DNA from: Sphingomonas metalli
GTDB taxonomy: Bacteria > Pseudomonadota > Alphaproteobacteria > Sphingomonadales > Sphingomonadaceae
Direction: 5' to 3'
Assembly: GCF_014641735.1 (NCBI RefSeq)
Contig: NZ_BMIH01000001.1
Coordinates: forward strand, 831,001-895,000
DNA: 64,000 nucleotides
This document shows, piece after piece, positions 47,500-57,712 of the stretch. Position 1 is the stretch's first letter; every line of letters begins with the position of its first letter. The notes below the pieces were generated by a model, which was not told where the DNA came from, made no database searches, and was given only the letters and a program-made list of their open reading frames with translations. The position numbers were made by a program, and so were the translations under genes.

Positions 47500-50400
47500 A
47501 TGGACATTGCAGCTCCCGCGTTGGAGGTAGGCCTCGACGTTACCACTGGCAGCGCGCGCGCCGAGATCAACGCCGTGCACCAGGCCTTCAACGAGGCGGC
47601 CGGTGACATCATCAGCGGCGCCGGCAGGGTCGAGCATTCCGTCAACGGGCTGACATTCGGGGCGGCGACGGTCCAGTTCCAGGCGTTCGGCAACGTCGCG
47701 ACGCGCACCAATGCGCAGATCGGCAAGTCGGCCGAGCAGATGACGTTCGCGCTCAACCGCTCGATCGCCGAATTCGGCAAGTCGCGATCGGAGCTGCGGG
47801 ACATGCGCGCCGAGATGAAGGCCACGGCGGCCGACGATGCCGGCATGCCGGCGGTGGCCGCGGCGCTGCGCCAGGCCAACGCGGCGCTGGGCGAGCTCGA
47901 GCGCGAGCAGCGCGCGGCCGCCCGGGGCTTTGCGATGTTCGAGGCGCAGGCTCGCAAGGCTGCCCAGGCCGCGCGCGACGCGGCGCAGGCTGAGGCAACG
48001 CTGGCGGCCGAGGCCAATCAGGTCCGCGCCGCGCTCGATCCCATGTTCCTCGCGCAGCAGAAGTTCGATGGCGAGATCGATCGCGCCAATCGTCTGCTAG
48101 ACGCCGGCGTGATCCACCAGCGCGAATATGCGCAGGAGGTCCAGCGCGCCCGCGATGCCCTCGCCATGCATGCGCGCTCGGTCGCGGGCGCGGCAGGCGG
48201 CGCCGACAAGCTCGCCGATGCCAACCAGCGGCTGGCTGTCACCCAGCGCTTCACCGCGGCCGAGACCTTGAACCTGTCGCGCCAGTTCCAGGACATCGGC
48301 GTCACCGCTGCGATGGGCATGAACCCGCTCATGATCCTTGTGCAGCAGGGCCCGCAGATCTACGACGTGCTCGACCAGGCCAAGGCCCGCGGTGTCAGCG
48401 CCGGCGCCGCCTTCCGGCAGATGGGCCTCGACGTCGTCGATTATGGCGTCGCCGGTTTCAGCCGCCTCGGCGCGCTGATCACGCCGACCAATGCCCTTCT
48501 CGCCGGTACCGCCGTGGTGCTGGTGACCGTCGTGCGCGCGCTCGGCTCCTATGGCGAGGCGATGCGCCGCTTCGAGACGACCGCGGTCGGCCTCGGGCGG
48601 ACGTCGGGCCAGACGGCCAAGCAGCTCGAGGCGATCTCGGAGGCCGCGGCGACGCTCGGCACCCGGTCGCTCGGCAGTGCGCGCGACAGCGTCAACGCCT
48701 TCGTCTCGGCCGGCGTCCAGGGCTCGGCGACGCTCACCATGCTCGCCGCCAATGTCGAGCGCTACGCCAAGCTGACCGGTCAGGACGTGCCCGCCGCACA
48801 GACCGCGCTCGCCGAAGCGATGGCGGATCCCGCGCGCGCGGCCGACACCTTCACCCAGCAGCTCGGCCTCCTGACCGGCGCGCAGTACGAGCATATCCGC
48901 CAGCTCGCCGCGATGGGCGAGCAGGAGCAGGCCGCGGCCGAGCTGACGCGGATCCTGACGCGCGACCTCGCCGCCAACACCAGCGAGACCACGGGCCTCA
49001 CCCACTATATGGATCTACTCGGCTCTGCCGTGTCGGGTGTCGCGACCGTGTTCGGCCGGCTCGACCAGCGGATCAAGGAAGCCGGCGCCTCCTATGATGC
49101 CTGGCTGAAGAAGAACGCCGGCGACTGGGCGGTGAACCTGATCGGCACCGGCAACAAGGCGCCGATGGCGCCGAGCCCCAACGCCAGCCGTAACCAGGAC
49201 CAGATCGCCGCGCTGAACGCCTCGCAGTCGCTCAACACAACCGGCATGCGCCAGTTCAACGATCTGCTGGCGCAGCAGCGCGTGCTGCAGAAGGGCCTCG
49301 CCGATACCACCGGGCTGACCGCCGCCCAGGTGCAGGCGCTTCGCCACGACTATTCGGCGGTCACGGACACGATCAACGCGAACCGCAATGCGTCGGGCGC
49401 TTGGATATCGACGCAGGAGCGCGCGCACCTGGTTGCGCAGGCGCAAGCGAAGCTCGCCGGCGCGCGGACGCAGACCGAGAAGGCGGCCGCCCAGCGGCAG
49501 ATCACCCGCTTGCAGCTCGGCACCCAGGTCCTGACCCAGCAGGAGCGCGAGACGCAGGCGATGGACGCCTATAATCGCGTCGCCGATCGCTACCGCAAGC
49601 CCAAGGTCGATCACCGCGCCGAGAACCTCGCGCGCGAGGCGGAGGCGACCGAGGCGCAGATCCGCAACCTCTACAAGCTCGCCGATGCCTATGGCGTGTC
49701 GAACGGCGCCGTCCTGATCGCAGAAGCGCAGGTCAAAGCCGAGACCGACGCGATCAAGAAGCGCGGTGACGTCCAGGCCTTTGTCGACCGGCAGATCCGC
49801 CTGGCGACTGCCGAGCGGGTCACCGCGGCCGCGCAGGACACCGCCAGCATGCGCCAGCGCGCCGGCATCCAGGACGCGCTCAACCGCGAGGTCGCGGCGG
49901 GGAACGTGCCGGCCGAACAGGCCGGCGAGCTGCTGCGCGCGCGCCTTGCGGACCTGCCGCTGCTCGCCGCGGCGCAGGCGAACGAGCTGAAGGCGGCCGA
50001 GGCGGCGGGTCGGAAGGACTTTGCCCGCCAGAAGCAGTTCCTCACCGCAGCCGCGGCGGCCCGCGACGCGCTCGATGCCCAGCGCGGCGCGCGCGACCAG
50101 CTCAACACGTCGGAGGACAAGAGCCAGATCCTTGCTGCCAAGTCGGCCTCGCAGGACCAGCTCGACTATATGCGCGAGGAGCTGCGGCTGATCGGCGCGA
50201 CCGAGATCGCCCGCGCCCGCGCCCTGGCCGTCTTCAAGGCCGAGCAGGAAGCCCGCGCGCGCAAGATGACCGGGCCCGACGCTGCCGCCTGGGTGAAGAG
50301 CCAGGGCGATATCGCCGCCCAGGGCGTCATCAACACGGCCGCGCTGCGCGAGCAGAACGAGCAGCTGACGTGGGCGGCCGACAAGTGGGACCTGATCGCG

Positions 50401-52791
50401 ACCAACGTCGCCAATGCCGGCCGCGGCATGGCCGATGCGTTCGGCGAGGCCGGCCGCGCGATAGGCGACATGGCGACGATCTATGCCGGCTTCGAAGCGA
50501 ACCGCACCCGCCTCGAGACCGAGCGCCAGCAGCGCATCTCCACCGCCGGCGGCAACGAGCGGACGATCGCGCGCGCCAACGAGCGCTTTGCCCTGCAGTC
50601 CGCGACCGCGCAGATCGGCGCGTTCGGCGACATGACCTCGGCGGCCAAGGGCTTCTTCGACGAGAAGTCGAAGGGCTACAAGGCGATGGTCACCGCGGAG
50701 AAGGTCTTCCGCGCGGTCGAGTTCGCCATGTCCGTGCGCTCGATCGCCCAGGACATGGTCGAAACGGTGACGTCGGTCACCAACAGCGGTGCGCGCGCCG
50801 CGGCGGCCGGCGCCGAGGGCATCGCCACGCAGTCGAAGCTGCCATTCCCGGCGAACATCGCCGCCATGGCCGCAACCGGCGCTGCGCTGGTCGCGGCCGG
50901 CATCGCGATCGTCGGCAGCGGCGGGGGCAAGAGCACGCTCGCCAAGGCCAACGACGGTACCGGCACGGTGCTGGGCGACAGCGCGGCCAAGTCGGAGAGC
51001 CTCAAGCGCGGGCTCGATGCGCTGAAGGACGTCGATACGCTGATGCTCGGCACCTCGCGCGAGATGGCCGCGAGCCTGCGATCGATCGACAATCAGATCG
51101 GCGGGGTGGCGGCGCTGGTCGTGCGCGCCGGCAACGTCAATGCGGACGCGCAGGCATCGGTCGGCTTCAAGCCCGACCTGATCGGCAAGGTGCTGGGCGG
51201 GATCCCACTGGTCGGCGGGCTGCTCTCGAGCCTGTTCGGCAGCACCACCAAGGTGATCGGCAACGGCCTCTATGGCGGCGCGCAGACGGTCGGCTCGATC
51301 GTCAACAACGGTTTCGACGCGTCCTACTATTCGGATGTCGAGAAGAAGAAGAAGTTCCTCGGGATCACGACGGGCACGTCCTACTCGACCAAATTCACCG
51401 GGGCAGACGCCGGTCTCGAGAACCAGTTCACGCTGATCCTGCGCGACTTCAACAGCGCGATCGGCGCCGCGGCCAAGCCGCTGGGCGAGTCGACCGCCGA
51501 GATCGAGCGGCGCGTATCGGGCTTTGTCGTCAACATCGGCAAGATCGACCTGAAGGGTCTGACCGGTACCGAGATTCAGGAGAAGCTCACCGCGGTGTTC
51601 GGCGCCGCGGCCGACGGGATGGCGGCTGCCGCCTTCCCGGGCATCGAGCGCTTCCAGAAGGTCGGCGAGGGCGCATTCGAGACGCTGGTGCGCGTGTCGT
51701 CGACGGTGGAGGCGGTGACCGCCAGCTTCGACCAGCTCGGCCTCTCGGCTCGCGCGCTCGGCGTCGACGCCAAGATGGGCGTCGCCGCGCAGTTCGACAG
51801 CATCAGCGCCATGACCAGCGCGGCCGATGCCTATTTCCAGTCCTTCTATTCGAAGGAGGAGCAGACCGCCGCCAAGACCGCGCAGCTGCGCCGCGTGTTC
51901 GTCGAGCTGGGCATGGTGCTGCCCGACAGCCTGGCGGGCTTCCGCTCCCTGGTCGAGGCGCAGGACCTCACCACGCTGGCCGGGCAGAAGACCTATGCGA
52001 CGCTGCTGCAGCTCGCGCCGGCGTTCGCGGATCTGCAGACGGCGATGACCGGCGCCAAGTCGGCCGCGGACATCCTCGCCGAGCGGCAGGATCTGCAGCG
52101 CCGGATCCTCGAGCTCAACGGCGACACGGCCGCGATCCGGGCGCTCGACATCGCCAAGGTCGACGTCTCGAATCGCGCGCTGCAGGAGCAGGTCTGGGCG
52201 ATCGAGGACGCGCAGAAGGCCGCGCAGGCGGCCGAGCAGCTGCGCGAGGCGTGGACGTCGGTCGGCAACAGCATCGAGGACGAGATCCGCCGGATCCGCG
52301 GCCTGTCCGACGGCAGCGGCGGGACGAGCTTCGCCTCGGCCTTCAGCGCGTTCAATGCGGCGACCGCCTCGGCACGTGGCGGCGACCAGGATGCGGCCAA
52401 GCTGCTGCCCGGGCTCAGCCAGGCGCTGCTGAAGGCGGCGGGCGATGCCGCGACCAGCCGGCAGGAGCTCGACCGCGTCCAGGCACAGACCGCGGCCAGC
52501 CTCGAGGCGACCAACGCGGTGATCGCGGCGATCGCCAAGGGCAACCCGCTCACCGGCGCCGGCACCATGGCGGCTGCGGCGACTGCGGCGCAGGCCGCGG
52601 CGCCGGCGTCGACCAGCTCGAGCGATGGCAGCGCATCGGATCTGCGAGCCCTGCGCGACGAGATCGCCGCGATGCGTGCCGAGAACAGCGCCGGCCACGC
52701 CAACACCGCCGCGGCCGCGACCCGCTCCGCGAAGGTGCTCGAGCGCGTGTCTGGCGAGACGGGTGACGCCTTCCAGGTCGTGGCCGCATGA
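47500..52791 (+). CDS. Tape measure protein
   Basis: 1,763 aa from ATG 47500 (GGAGG seven nt upstream; an ATG two codons earlier is too close to it). It sets tail length. The N-terminal region is coiled-coil (ELEREQRAAARGFAMFEAQA and similar), then a tape-measure domain with FQDIGVTAAMGMNPLMILVQQ and SRLGALITPTNALLAGTAVV, followed by long helical repeats. A small hydrophobic patch (NIAAMAATGAALVAAGIAIV) lies near the middle. Length suggests a tail of roughly 240-270 nm on the usual 0.15 nm per residue rule (inference). Confidence 0.92.
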   Translation: MDIAAPALEVGLDVTTGSARAEINAVHQAFNEAAGDIISGAGRVEHSVNGLTFGAATVQFQAFGNVATRTNAQIGKSAEQMTFALNRSIAEFGKSRSELRDMRAEMKATAADDAGMPAVAAALRQANAALGELEREQRAAARGFAMFEAQARKAAQAARDAAQAEATLAAEANQVRAALDPMFLAQQKFDGEIDRANRLLDAGVIHQREYAQEVQRARDALAMHARSVAGAAGGADKLADANQRLAVTQRFTAAETLNLSRQFQDIGVTAAMGMNPLMILVQQGPQIYDVLDQAKARGVSAGAAFRQMGLDVVDYGVAGFSRLGALITPTNALLAGTAVVLVTVVRALGSYGEAMRRFETTAVGLGRTSGQTAKQLEAISEAAATLGTRSLGSARDSVNAFVSAGVQGSATLTMLAANVERYAKLTGQDVPAAQTALAEAMADPARAADTFTQQLGLLTGAQYEHIRQLAAMGEQEQAAAELTRILTRDLAANTSETTGLTHYMDLLGSAVSGVATVFGRLDQRIKEAGASYDAWLKKNAGDWAVNLIGTGNKAPMAPSPNASRNQDQIAALNASQSLNTTGMRQFNDLLAQQRVLQKGLADTTGLTAAQVQALRHDYSAVTDTINANRNASGAWISTQERAHLVAQAQAKLAGARTQTEKAAAQRQITRLQLGTQVLTQQERETQAMDAYNRVADRYRKPKVDHRAENLAREAEATEAQIRNLYKLADAYGVSNGAVLIAEAQVKAETDAIKKRGDVQAFVDRQIRLATAERVTAAAQDTASMRQRAGIQDALNREVAAGNVPAEQAGELLRARLADLPLLAAAQANELKAAEAAGRKDFARQKQFLTAAAAARDALDAQRGARDQLNTSEDKSQILAAKSASQDQLDYMREELRLIGATEIARARALAVFKAEQEARARKMTGPDAAAWVKSQGDIAAQGVINTAALREQNEQLTWAADKWDLIATNVANAGRGMADAFGEAGRAIGDMATIYAGFEANRTRLETERQQRISTAGGNERTIARANERFALQSATAQIGAFGDMTSAAKGFFDEKSKGYKAMVTAEKVFRAVEFAMSVRSIAQDMVETVTSVTNSGARAAAAGAEGIATQSKLPFPANIAAMAATGAALVAAGIAIVGSGGGKSTLAKANDGTGTVLGDSAAKSESLKRGLDALKDVDTLMLGTSREMAASLRSIDNQIGGVAALVVRAGNVNADAQASVGFKPDLIGKVLGGIPLVGGLLSSLFGSTTKVIGNGLYGGAQTVGSIVNNGFDASYYSDVEKKKKFLGITTGTSYSTKFTGADAGLENQFTLILRDFNSAIGAAAKPLGESTAEIERRVSGFVVNIGKIDLKGLTGTEIQEKLTAVFGAAADGMAAAAFPGIERFQKVGEGAFETLVRVSSTVEAVTASFDQLGLSARALGVDAKMGVAAQFDSISAMTSAADAYFQSFYSKEEQTAAKTAQLRRVFVELGMVLPDSLAGFRSLVEAQDLTTLAGQKTYATLLQLAPAFADLQTAMTGAKSAADILAERQDLQRRILELNGDTAAIRALDIAKVDVSNRALQEQVWAIEDAQKAAQAAEQLREAWTSVGNSIEDEIRRIRGLSDGSGGTSFASAFSAFNAATASARGGDQDAAKLLPGLSQALLKAAGDAATSRQELDRVQAQTAASLEATNAVIAAIAKGNPLTGAGTMAAAATAAQAAAPASTSSSDGSASDLRALRDEIAAMRAENSAGHANTAAAATRSAKVLERVSGETGDAFQVVAA

Positions 52792-55700
52792 AGGTCGTCT
52801 ACGACAGCGGCGCCGAGGTCGAGCTTGGCTCGGTCGAAGCGTCGCCCACCGTCAATCTGATCGATTACAGTCGGCGGGTCACCGACGACTTCGGGGTAAC
52901 CACCGTCGTTCCGCGGGCCTTCGCGCGCCGCATGTCTGTCCGCCTCGCCATGCCCATGGCCTCGATCGACGCCGTGCAGCGCACGCTCGCGGATTTGCGC
53001 GCAACGCCGGCGACCTGGATTGCCGATGCCCGCCATGGCAGCCTGGCGTTCCGCGGCTTCTACAAGGACTTCGAGCTCACCGCGGCATCGCTGTCAACCT
53101 GCACCCTGACGATCGAGGGCGTCGCCACCAGCGAGAGCTTCGACGATCCGGGCGATGATCCCGCACCTGACGGCCGGGCCTCCTCACTGCGTGTGCTGGA
53201 TTCGGTGATCGTCGGACCGGGCGTGCTGATCTCGAGCAGCGTCGCCGAGGCTGATGCGCCGCAATGGTCGGCCGGCACCACGTACCAGAAGGGCGCGCAG
53301 GTTATCCTCGCCGCCAGCCACCGGATCTATGAGAACCTGGTCGACGGCAACGTAGGAGCCGATCCCGCCGGCGCCGGCGGCAAATGGCTCGACGTCGGGC
53401 CGACCAACCGCTTCGCCATGCTCGACCAGGCGCTCGGCACCTCGACGATCGCGAGCAGCGATGTCGTCGTTGTCCTGCGCTCGCCGCGGGCGGCATCTGG
53501 CGTCGCGATCCTCGACACCAATGCCGCCACGGTGCGGGTGCAGGCGCCGGGGTATGACCGGACGCAGGTTCCCGATGCGTCGGGCAAGGCGCTCTTCCTG
53601 GATCTCGCGGTCGCGGCCGGCGCCGATGTGACGGTCACTGCCGCGGTCGCCGCAGCTAACCCGGGTCCGCAGCGCTGGGACGACGGCGCGCAGTGGCTGG
53701 ACCAGCGTGTCTGGCAGGACAGTCTCGAGGCGGGCGACGGCACGGTGACGATCGGCACGCTGCTGCTGGGCGAGCTGAAGGGCCTCGGGGTCACCGAGAC
53801 GGCGCCGACCGCCGGGATCATCGACTATTCGAAGAAAGAGACGGACGAGTTCGGCGAGACCACCGTCGTGCCGCGTGCCTGGGCGAAGCGAATGGCCGCA
53901 CGCTCGATGATCAGCACGGCCGCTATCGATCTGGTCGCCGACCGCCTGGCGGCGCTGCGCGCGCGACCGTGTCTCTGGATCGGCCACTTCGCGCTCGACG
54001 CGCTTACCGTGTTCGGCTTCTACAAGGACGTCGAGATCACGGTCGGTACCAGCGTGTCGACGATGTCTCTGGCGGTCGAGGGGTTGAGCAAGGCTGCGCC
54101 GACGCGTTCGAGCGGCCTCGGCTCGGTCGCCTGGCCCGACATCACCGACCCTGCCGGCACCAAGCCGGCGAACAATGCCGACGTCACCGGCGAGAACACC
54201 TCGAAGGACACGGCCGCGGTGGGCGGCGTGCCGGCGGGCGAGCTGACCGGCCGCCTGCAGACGCTCGAGACCGTCACCATCCCCGCGATCGACGCGGCGG
54301 GCGCGGCGGCCGGGCAGCGGATCACCGAGGCGCGCGCTGCGGCCGACCTCGCGCTCAGCCGGATCGAGACCGAAGTCGATCGCGTCGACCAGCGCATCGA
54401 CAACCTGTCCGCGTCGGGCGGCTATGACGACACGGCGGTGAAGGCCGAGGTCAAGCGCGTCGACGAGGCGGCGATCGGCCGCGACGCTGCGCTCGGCACG
54501 CGGATCGACACGGTCAGCGCCTCGGTGACAACCACCGACACGAACCTGCGCGCGGTCATCTCGACCAAGGAACAGGCCGCGGTCGATCGCGAAAACGCGC
54601 TCGGCAAGCGGATCGATGACATTATCGCCGAGGGCGGCGGGGGAAGCGACGGCGTCGACATGGTCGCTCGTGCCGAGATCCAGCGGGTCGAGCAGGCGGC
54701 TGTGCTGGGGCAGCAGGCGCTCGCGTCGCGGACAAGCCTCATGGAGGCGACGGCCAGCAGCACGGCCGGGATCGTCAACCGCAATCCATCCTTCGCCGTC
54801 TGGCAGGATGCTGCTGGGCTACCGCTCAGCTGGGAGTGGTGGAGTCAGATCGCAACGATCGAGCGTCGCGCCCGGGCGGACGGCGTGTCGGGCTATGTTG
54901 CTCGCATCTCAAGCGCGGCAGCCCAGCCGACGGGTCTCGCGGACTCGCCGCTGCCATTCTACCCTGGCTGGTACGTCCTCGACGCCGAGGTCGAATTGAT
55001 CGCCGGCAGCTACGCAGGTGCCGGGTTGACGATTTCGGGTGATGGTGGCCTGCATTTTGCCACCGAGGCCGACATGAACGGCGACGTGTCGGCGACGCGA
55101 ACCGGTCGACGCCGCTTCACCAAATTGATGCAGCTGACTGTCACGCGCAGCGCGTGGCACGCTATGAACGGCTGGGCTGGATGGCTCCCAGCGGAGCAGA
55201 TCGCTGCCAAGACGATCGATTGGTACCGCTGCGCAGTCCGCCCGGCGAGCGACGCCGAGATCAAGGCCGGCAAGGCCGACGCGGCTCTTCCCGGCATCAC
55301 CGCCCGGATCAAGACGACCGAGGACACGCTCGCCGATCTGCCGAACCGCTATGCGACCGCGCAGCGCGCCAGCAACATCGAGGCGTCGGTGGGCGGGGTC
55401 ACCGGCCGTGTGGGCAGCCTGGAGCGGGTAACCAGCGACGGCACGCTCGCAACATCGCAGCGGGTCGACAATGTCGAGGCGTCGCTCAACGATAGCCGGG
55501 CGACCGTGACCCAGCAGGCAGGCGCGATCGCCGGCCTCAACGGCAAGACGGCTGCCTATGTGCGGATCATCGCCGATGCCGGCAACGGGCGGGCTTCGCT
55601 CAGCCTCTGGTCGGATCAATATGGCGGCGCGTGGCAGCTCGGCGGCAACGGCTTGATCGATGGCAACCTCACGATCAACGGGACAGTCACTGCGCGTGCC

Positions 55701-56162
55701 TTCAACGGCGCGAGCATGGCGCGCGAGGCTCGATCGACCTGGAACGGGTCGATCACGCCGGCGCAGGGCCAGACCATCACGATCCCCTGGTCGCTCGGCT
55801 TGCCCTCGATCCCGCCGACCGGCCGCTTCATCTACGAGGCGGTCATCCTACTAGAAACCAACGAGGGGCAGGGCTTCACCTCGACCGTCAACGGCCGACC
55901 GGCCTACACTCAGTATGTCGGCGGCTACGGCGGCCTGTTCCTCGGCGCAACCGACAACCAGGGTAACATCTACTATCCGCGGGCAAACGCGTCCGATCGC
56001 GTGATCGCCGACAGCGACTTCACGCCCAGCTTCGTCGCCCGGATCAACCGCGGGTCCTACGACTCCGGTTACACCTTCGATGGCGACCAATATCAGCGGC
56101 AGGTCGCCGCCAGCTACACCGTCACCCGGATCGACCTGAAGGTCACCTGGGTCGCGATCTAG
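52788..56162 (+). CDS. Central tail/fibre protein with an internal duplicated domain
   Basis: 1,124 aa. A domain of about 115 residues occurs twice: residues about 24-60 have LIDYSRRVTDDFGVTTVVPR and about 343-380 have IIDYSKKETDEFGETTVVPR, each followed by ARR/AKRM and a later GFYKDFE/GFYKDVE. Between them is a beta-rich insert with WSAGTTYQKGAQVILAASH. Then comes a long coiled-coil (ADLALSRIETEVDRVDQRID) and a C-terminal part with INGTVTARAFNGASMA, the DUF1983-like ending of lambda J-type central fibres. It probably combines distal tail and host-binding functions. Confidence 0.8.
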   Translation: MKVVYDSGAEVELGSVEASPTVNLIDYSRRVTDDFGVTTVVPRAFARRMSVRLAMPMASIDAVQRTLADLRATPATWIADARHGSLAFRGFYKDFELTAASLSTCTLTIEGVATSESFDDPGDDPAPDGRASSLRVLDSVIVGPGVLISSSVAEADAPQWSAGTTYQKGAQVILAASHRIYENLVDGNVGADPAGAGGKWLDVGPTNRFAMLDQALGTSTIASSDVVVVLRSPRAASGVAILDTNAATVRVQAPGYDRTQVPDASGKALFLDLAVAAGADVTVTAAVAAANPGPQRWDDGAQWLDQRVWQDSLEAGDGTVTIGTLLLGELKGLGVTETAPTAGIIDYSKKETDEFGETTVVPRAWAKRMAARSMISTAAIDLVADRLAALRARPCLWIGHFALDALTVFGFYKDVEITVGTSVSTMSLAVEGLSKAAPTRSSGLGSVAWPDITDPAGTKPANNADVTGENTSKDTAAVGGVPAGELTGRLQTLETVTIPAIDAAGAAAGQRITEARAAADLALSRIETEVDRVDQRIDNLSASGGYDDTAVKAEVKRVDEAAIGRDAALGTRIDTVSASVTTTDTNLRAVISTKEQAAVDRENALGKRIDDIIAEGGGGSDGVDMVARAEIQRVEQAAVLGQQALASRTSLMEATASSTAGIVNRNPSFAVWQDAAGLPLSWEWWSQIATIERRARADGVSGYVARISSAAAQPTGLADSPLPFYPGWYVLDAEVELIAGSYAGAGLTISGDGGLHFATEADMNGDVSATRTGRRRFTKLMQLTVTRSAWHAMNGWAGWLPAEQIAAKTIDWYRCAVRPASDAEIKAGKADAALPGITARIKTTEDTLADLPNRYATAQRASNIEASVGGVTGRVGSLERVTSDGTLATSQRVDNVEASLNDSRATVTQQAGAIAGLNGKTAAYVRIIADAGNGRASLSLWSDQYGGAWQLGGNGLIDGNLTINGTVTARAFNGASMAREARSTWNGSITPAQGQTITIPWSLGLPSIPPTGRFIYEAVILLETNEGQGFTSTVNGRPAYTQYVGGYGGLFLGATDNQGNIYYPRANASDRVIADSDFTPSFVARINRGSYDSGYTFDGDQYQRQVAASYTVTRIDLKVTWVAI

Positions 56163-56171
56163 GGACCGCTC

Positions 56172-56693
56172 ATGGAATATTGGATCGTCTACGACCTCGT
56201 GACGGGCGCGGAGCTCTATGCCGGCAGCGGCATGCCGGGCACGGCCGCCTATCAGCATCCGCCCGAGGGCGCCGGTATCGTCGTCGTGCCACAGGCGGTG
56301 ATTGCGCAGCAGCCGCGCGACCTCGACGCGCTGCGCGCCGCGCTGGTGATGGGCGTCGACAACGAAGCCGAGCGGGTTCGCTCGCGCTACGTCACCGCCC
56401 TGCCGGCGCAGATCGGCACCTATGTGCTGAAGGAGGCCGCGGCGCGCGCCTGGCTCGCGAACAGCAGCGCGTCGACGGCGATGCTGCTGCCCGAAGCGGC
56501 CGCCCGGGGCATGACGATCGCGGACCTGGCCGCCGAGGTCATCGCCAACGCCGATGCCTGGACGCAGCTGTCCGGCGCGATTGAGGGCGTTCGCTTTGCC
56601 GCCAAGGCCCGCATTGCCGCGGCGCCGACGATCGGCGCGATCGTCCAGGCGGCGCTCCTCGACTGGTCGGTGCTCGATGCGCCGGCTGGCTGA
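56172..56693 (+). CDS. Unknown tail-region protein (173 aa)
   Basis: Starts MEYWIVYDLVTGAELYAGSG and carries helical segments (DNEAERVRSRYVTALPAQIG). It resembles small fibre-assembly or fibre-cap type proteins only in position. The last 17 nt overlap the next start. Confidence 0.65.
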   Translation: MEYWIVYDLVTGAELYAGSGMPGTAAYQHPPEGAGIVVVPQAVIAQQPRDLDALRAALVMGVDNEAERVRSRYVTALPAQIGTYVLKEAAARAWLANSSASTAMLLPEAAARGMTIADLAAEVIANADAWTQLSGAIEGVRFAAKARIAAAPTIGAIVQAALLDWSVLDAPAG

Positions 56694-56961
56694 CGTCGCG
56701 CTGCAGCTGCTCGTCTCGATCGACCAGCTCGGCCAGGTCCTGCTCGTCGGTACCGCCTACCTCCTCCACCTGACCGACGCCTGCCCGTCGGCCGACGAGA
56801 CGATCAGCAGCTATGTCGGCCGCGGCGAAATTCGCGGCGCGAGCTGGGCGCTGATCGTCGCCCCCATGATCGACCGCCTGTTCATGCTGCTCGGCGAAGC
56901 ACCCGGCCACTGCCGGCGCAATGTCGAGGCCGCTATCGAGGGCCAGCCTCCCTCCGCCTGA
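56677..56961 (+). CDS. Unknown tail/lysis-region protein (94 aa)
   Basis: ATG 56677 overlaps the end of the previous gene. MRRLADVALQLLVSIDQLGQ, then VGTAYLLHLTDACPSADETI and WALIVAPMIDRLFMLLGEAP: hydrophobic but with charged spacing, perhaps membrane-associated. Upstream part of the open frame is a shadow. Function unknown; many Alphaproteobacterial phages have a similar small gene here. Confidence 0.6.
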   Translation: MRRLADVALQLLVSIDQLGQVLLVGTAYLLHLTDACPSADETISSYVGRGEIRGASWALIVAPMIDRLFMLLGEAPGHCRRNVEAAIEGQPPSA

Positions 56962-56972
56962 AGGATTCGCCG

Positions 56973-57254
56973 ATGTCCGAACGAACCGACCCGCCGCGCC
57001 TGCCGGCGCTGGTGCCGATGCTCTGCGCCCTTGTCGGCGCACTGGCGACGCTTGGCGGCCTCCTGGTCACCATCGGCGGCTGGCGCGGCGCCGTGGATAC
57101 GCACCTTGAGACGATCGACCGCCGCCTCGACCAGGCCGAGAGCAACCAACGGACCTACATTCCGGTGTTGCTCGGCTTGAACAAGGACGTGTCCTATCTC
57201 GCCGATCGCGCCCGGCGCGAAGACGCGCGAGCCGATCGGGAGCAGGCGAAATGA
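56973..57254 (+). CDS. Membrane protein with coiled-coil tail (lysis region)
   Basis: 93 aa with one membrane helix (ALVPMLCALVGALATLGGLL) and a charged coiled-coil (HLETIDRRLDQAESNQRTYI, DRARREDARADREQAK). This layout recalls i-spanin or antiholin-type proteins. ATGA overlap with the next gene. Confidence 0.65.
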   Translation: MSERTDPPRLPALVPMLCALVGALATLGGLLVTIGGWRGAVDTHLETIDRRLDQAESNQRTYIPVLLGLNKDVSYLADRARREDARADREQAK

Positions 57255-57436
57255 CCGAAGTCGTGGGCGGCGTCCTCATGGCGGTGGGCGGCGGCATGCT
57301 GTCGCTGTCTTCGTTCCGGTTGCTCGCCGCCTCTCGCGCGCCGGTCGCCGAAGGCGTCCTCGCGGCGCTGCCCCACACCCCTGTGCCGGCCGACATGCCG
57401 GCGGACATGCAGCTGCTGCTCGCGCAGCTCGACTGA
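57251..57436 (+). CDS. Small membrane protein (lysis region)
   Basis: 61 aa with an N-terminal membrane helix (VVGGVLMAVGGGMLSLSSF) and a Pro/Ala tail. It overlaps the preceding gene by 4 nt. A holin-like or accessory role is possible from position. Confidence 0.55.
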   Translation: MTEVVGGVLMAVGGGMLSLSSFRLLAASRAPVAEGVLAALPHTPVPADMPADMQLLLAQLD

Positions 57437-57475
57437 CCCCGCGCGGCCCGCGCCGCGCCTTGCCGAGGATCCACC

Positions 57476-57712
57476 ATGAAACCGATCGATGACTGGCGGC
57501 AGGCCGGCCGCCTGTGGTCGCTGCGCATCTGCGCCGCGGCGGCCGCCCTCTTCACCGCCCTGGCGGTCTTCACCGAGCAGCTCCACCAGCTCTGGCAGCA
57601 GCTGCCGCCCGCGGTGCAGGCGATGATCCCCGGTCACGACAAGATCGCGCTCGCGCTCTTCGTTGCCGTGGCGATCGCCCGCCTCGTCCAGCAGCGGAGC
57701 CCGAAAGCATGA
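57476..57712 (+). CDS. Putative holin
   Basis: 78 aa with two hydrophobic helices (SLRICAAAAALFTALAVFTE and KIALALFVAVAIARLVQQ) and short charged ends, resembling small class II holins often placed before GH108 lysins. It overlaps the endolysin start by 4 nt, supporting a lysis cassette. Confidence 0.72.
   Translation: MKPIDDWRQAGRLWSLRICAAAAALFTALAVFTEQLHQLWQQLPPAVQAMIPGHDKIALALFVAVAIARLVQQRSPKA

Noticed and set aside
49015..52698. Very long open frame (over 1,200 codons) antisense to the tape measure gene
   Set aside because: It is rich in Arg, Ala and Gly and has no recognisable domain. In DNA this GC-rich the antisense frame often lacks stops; the sense tape measure is clearly coding.
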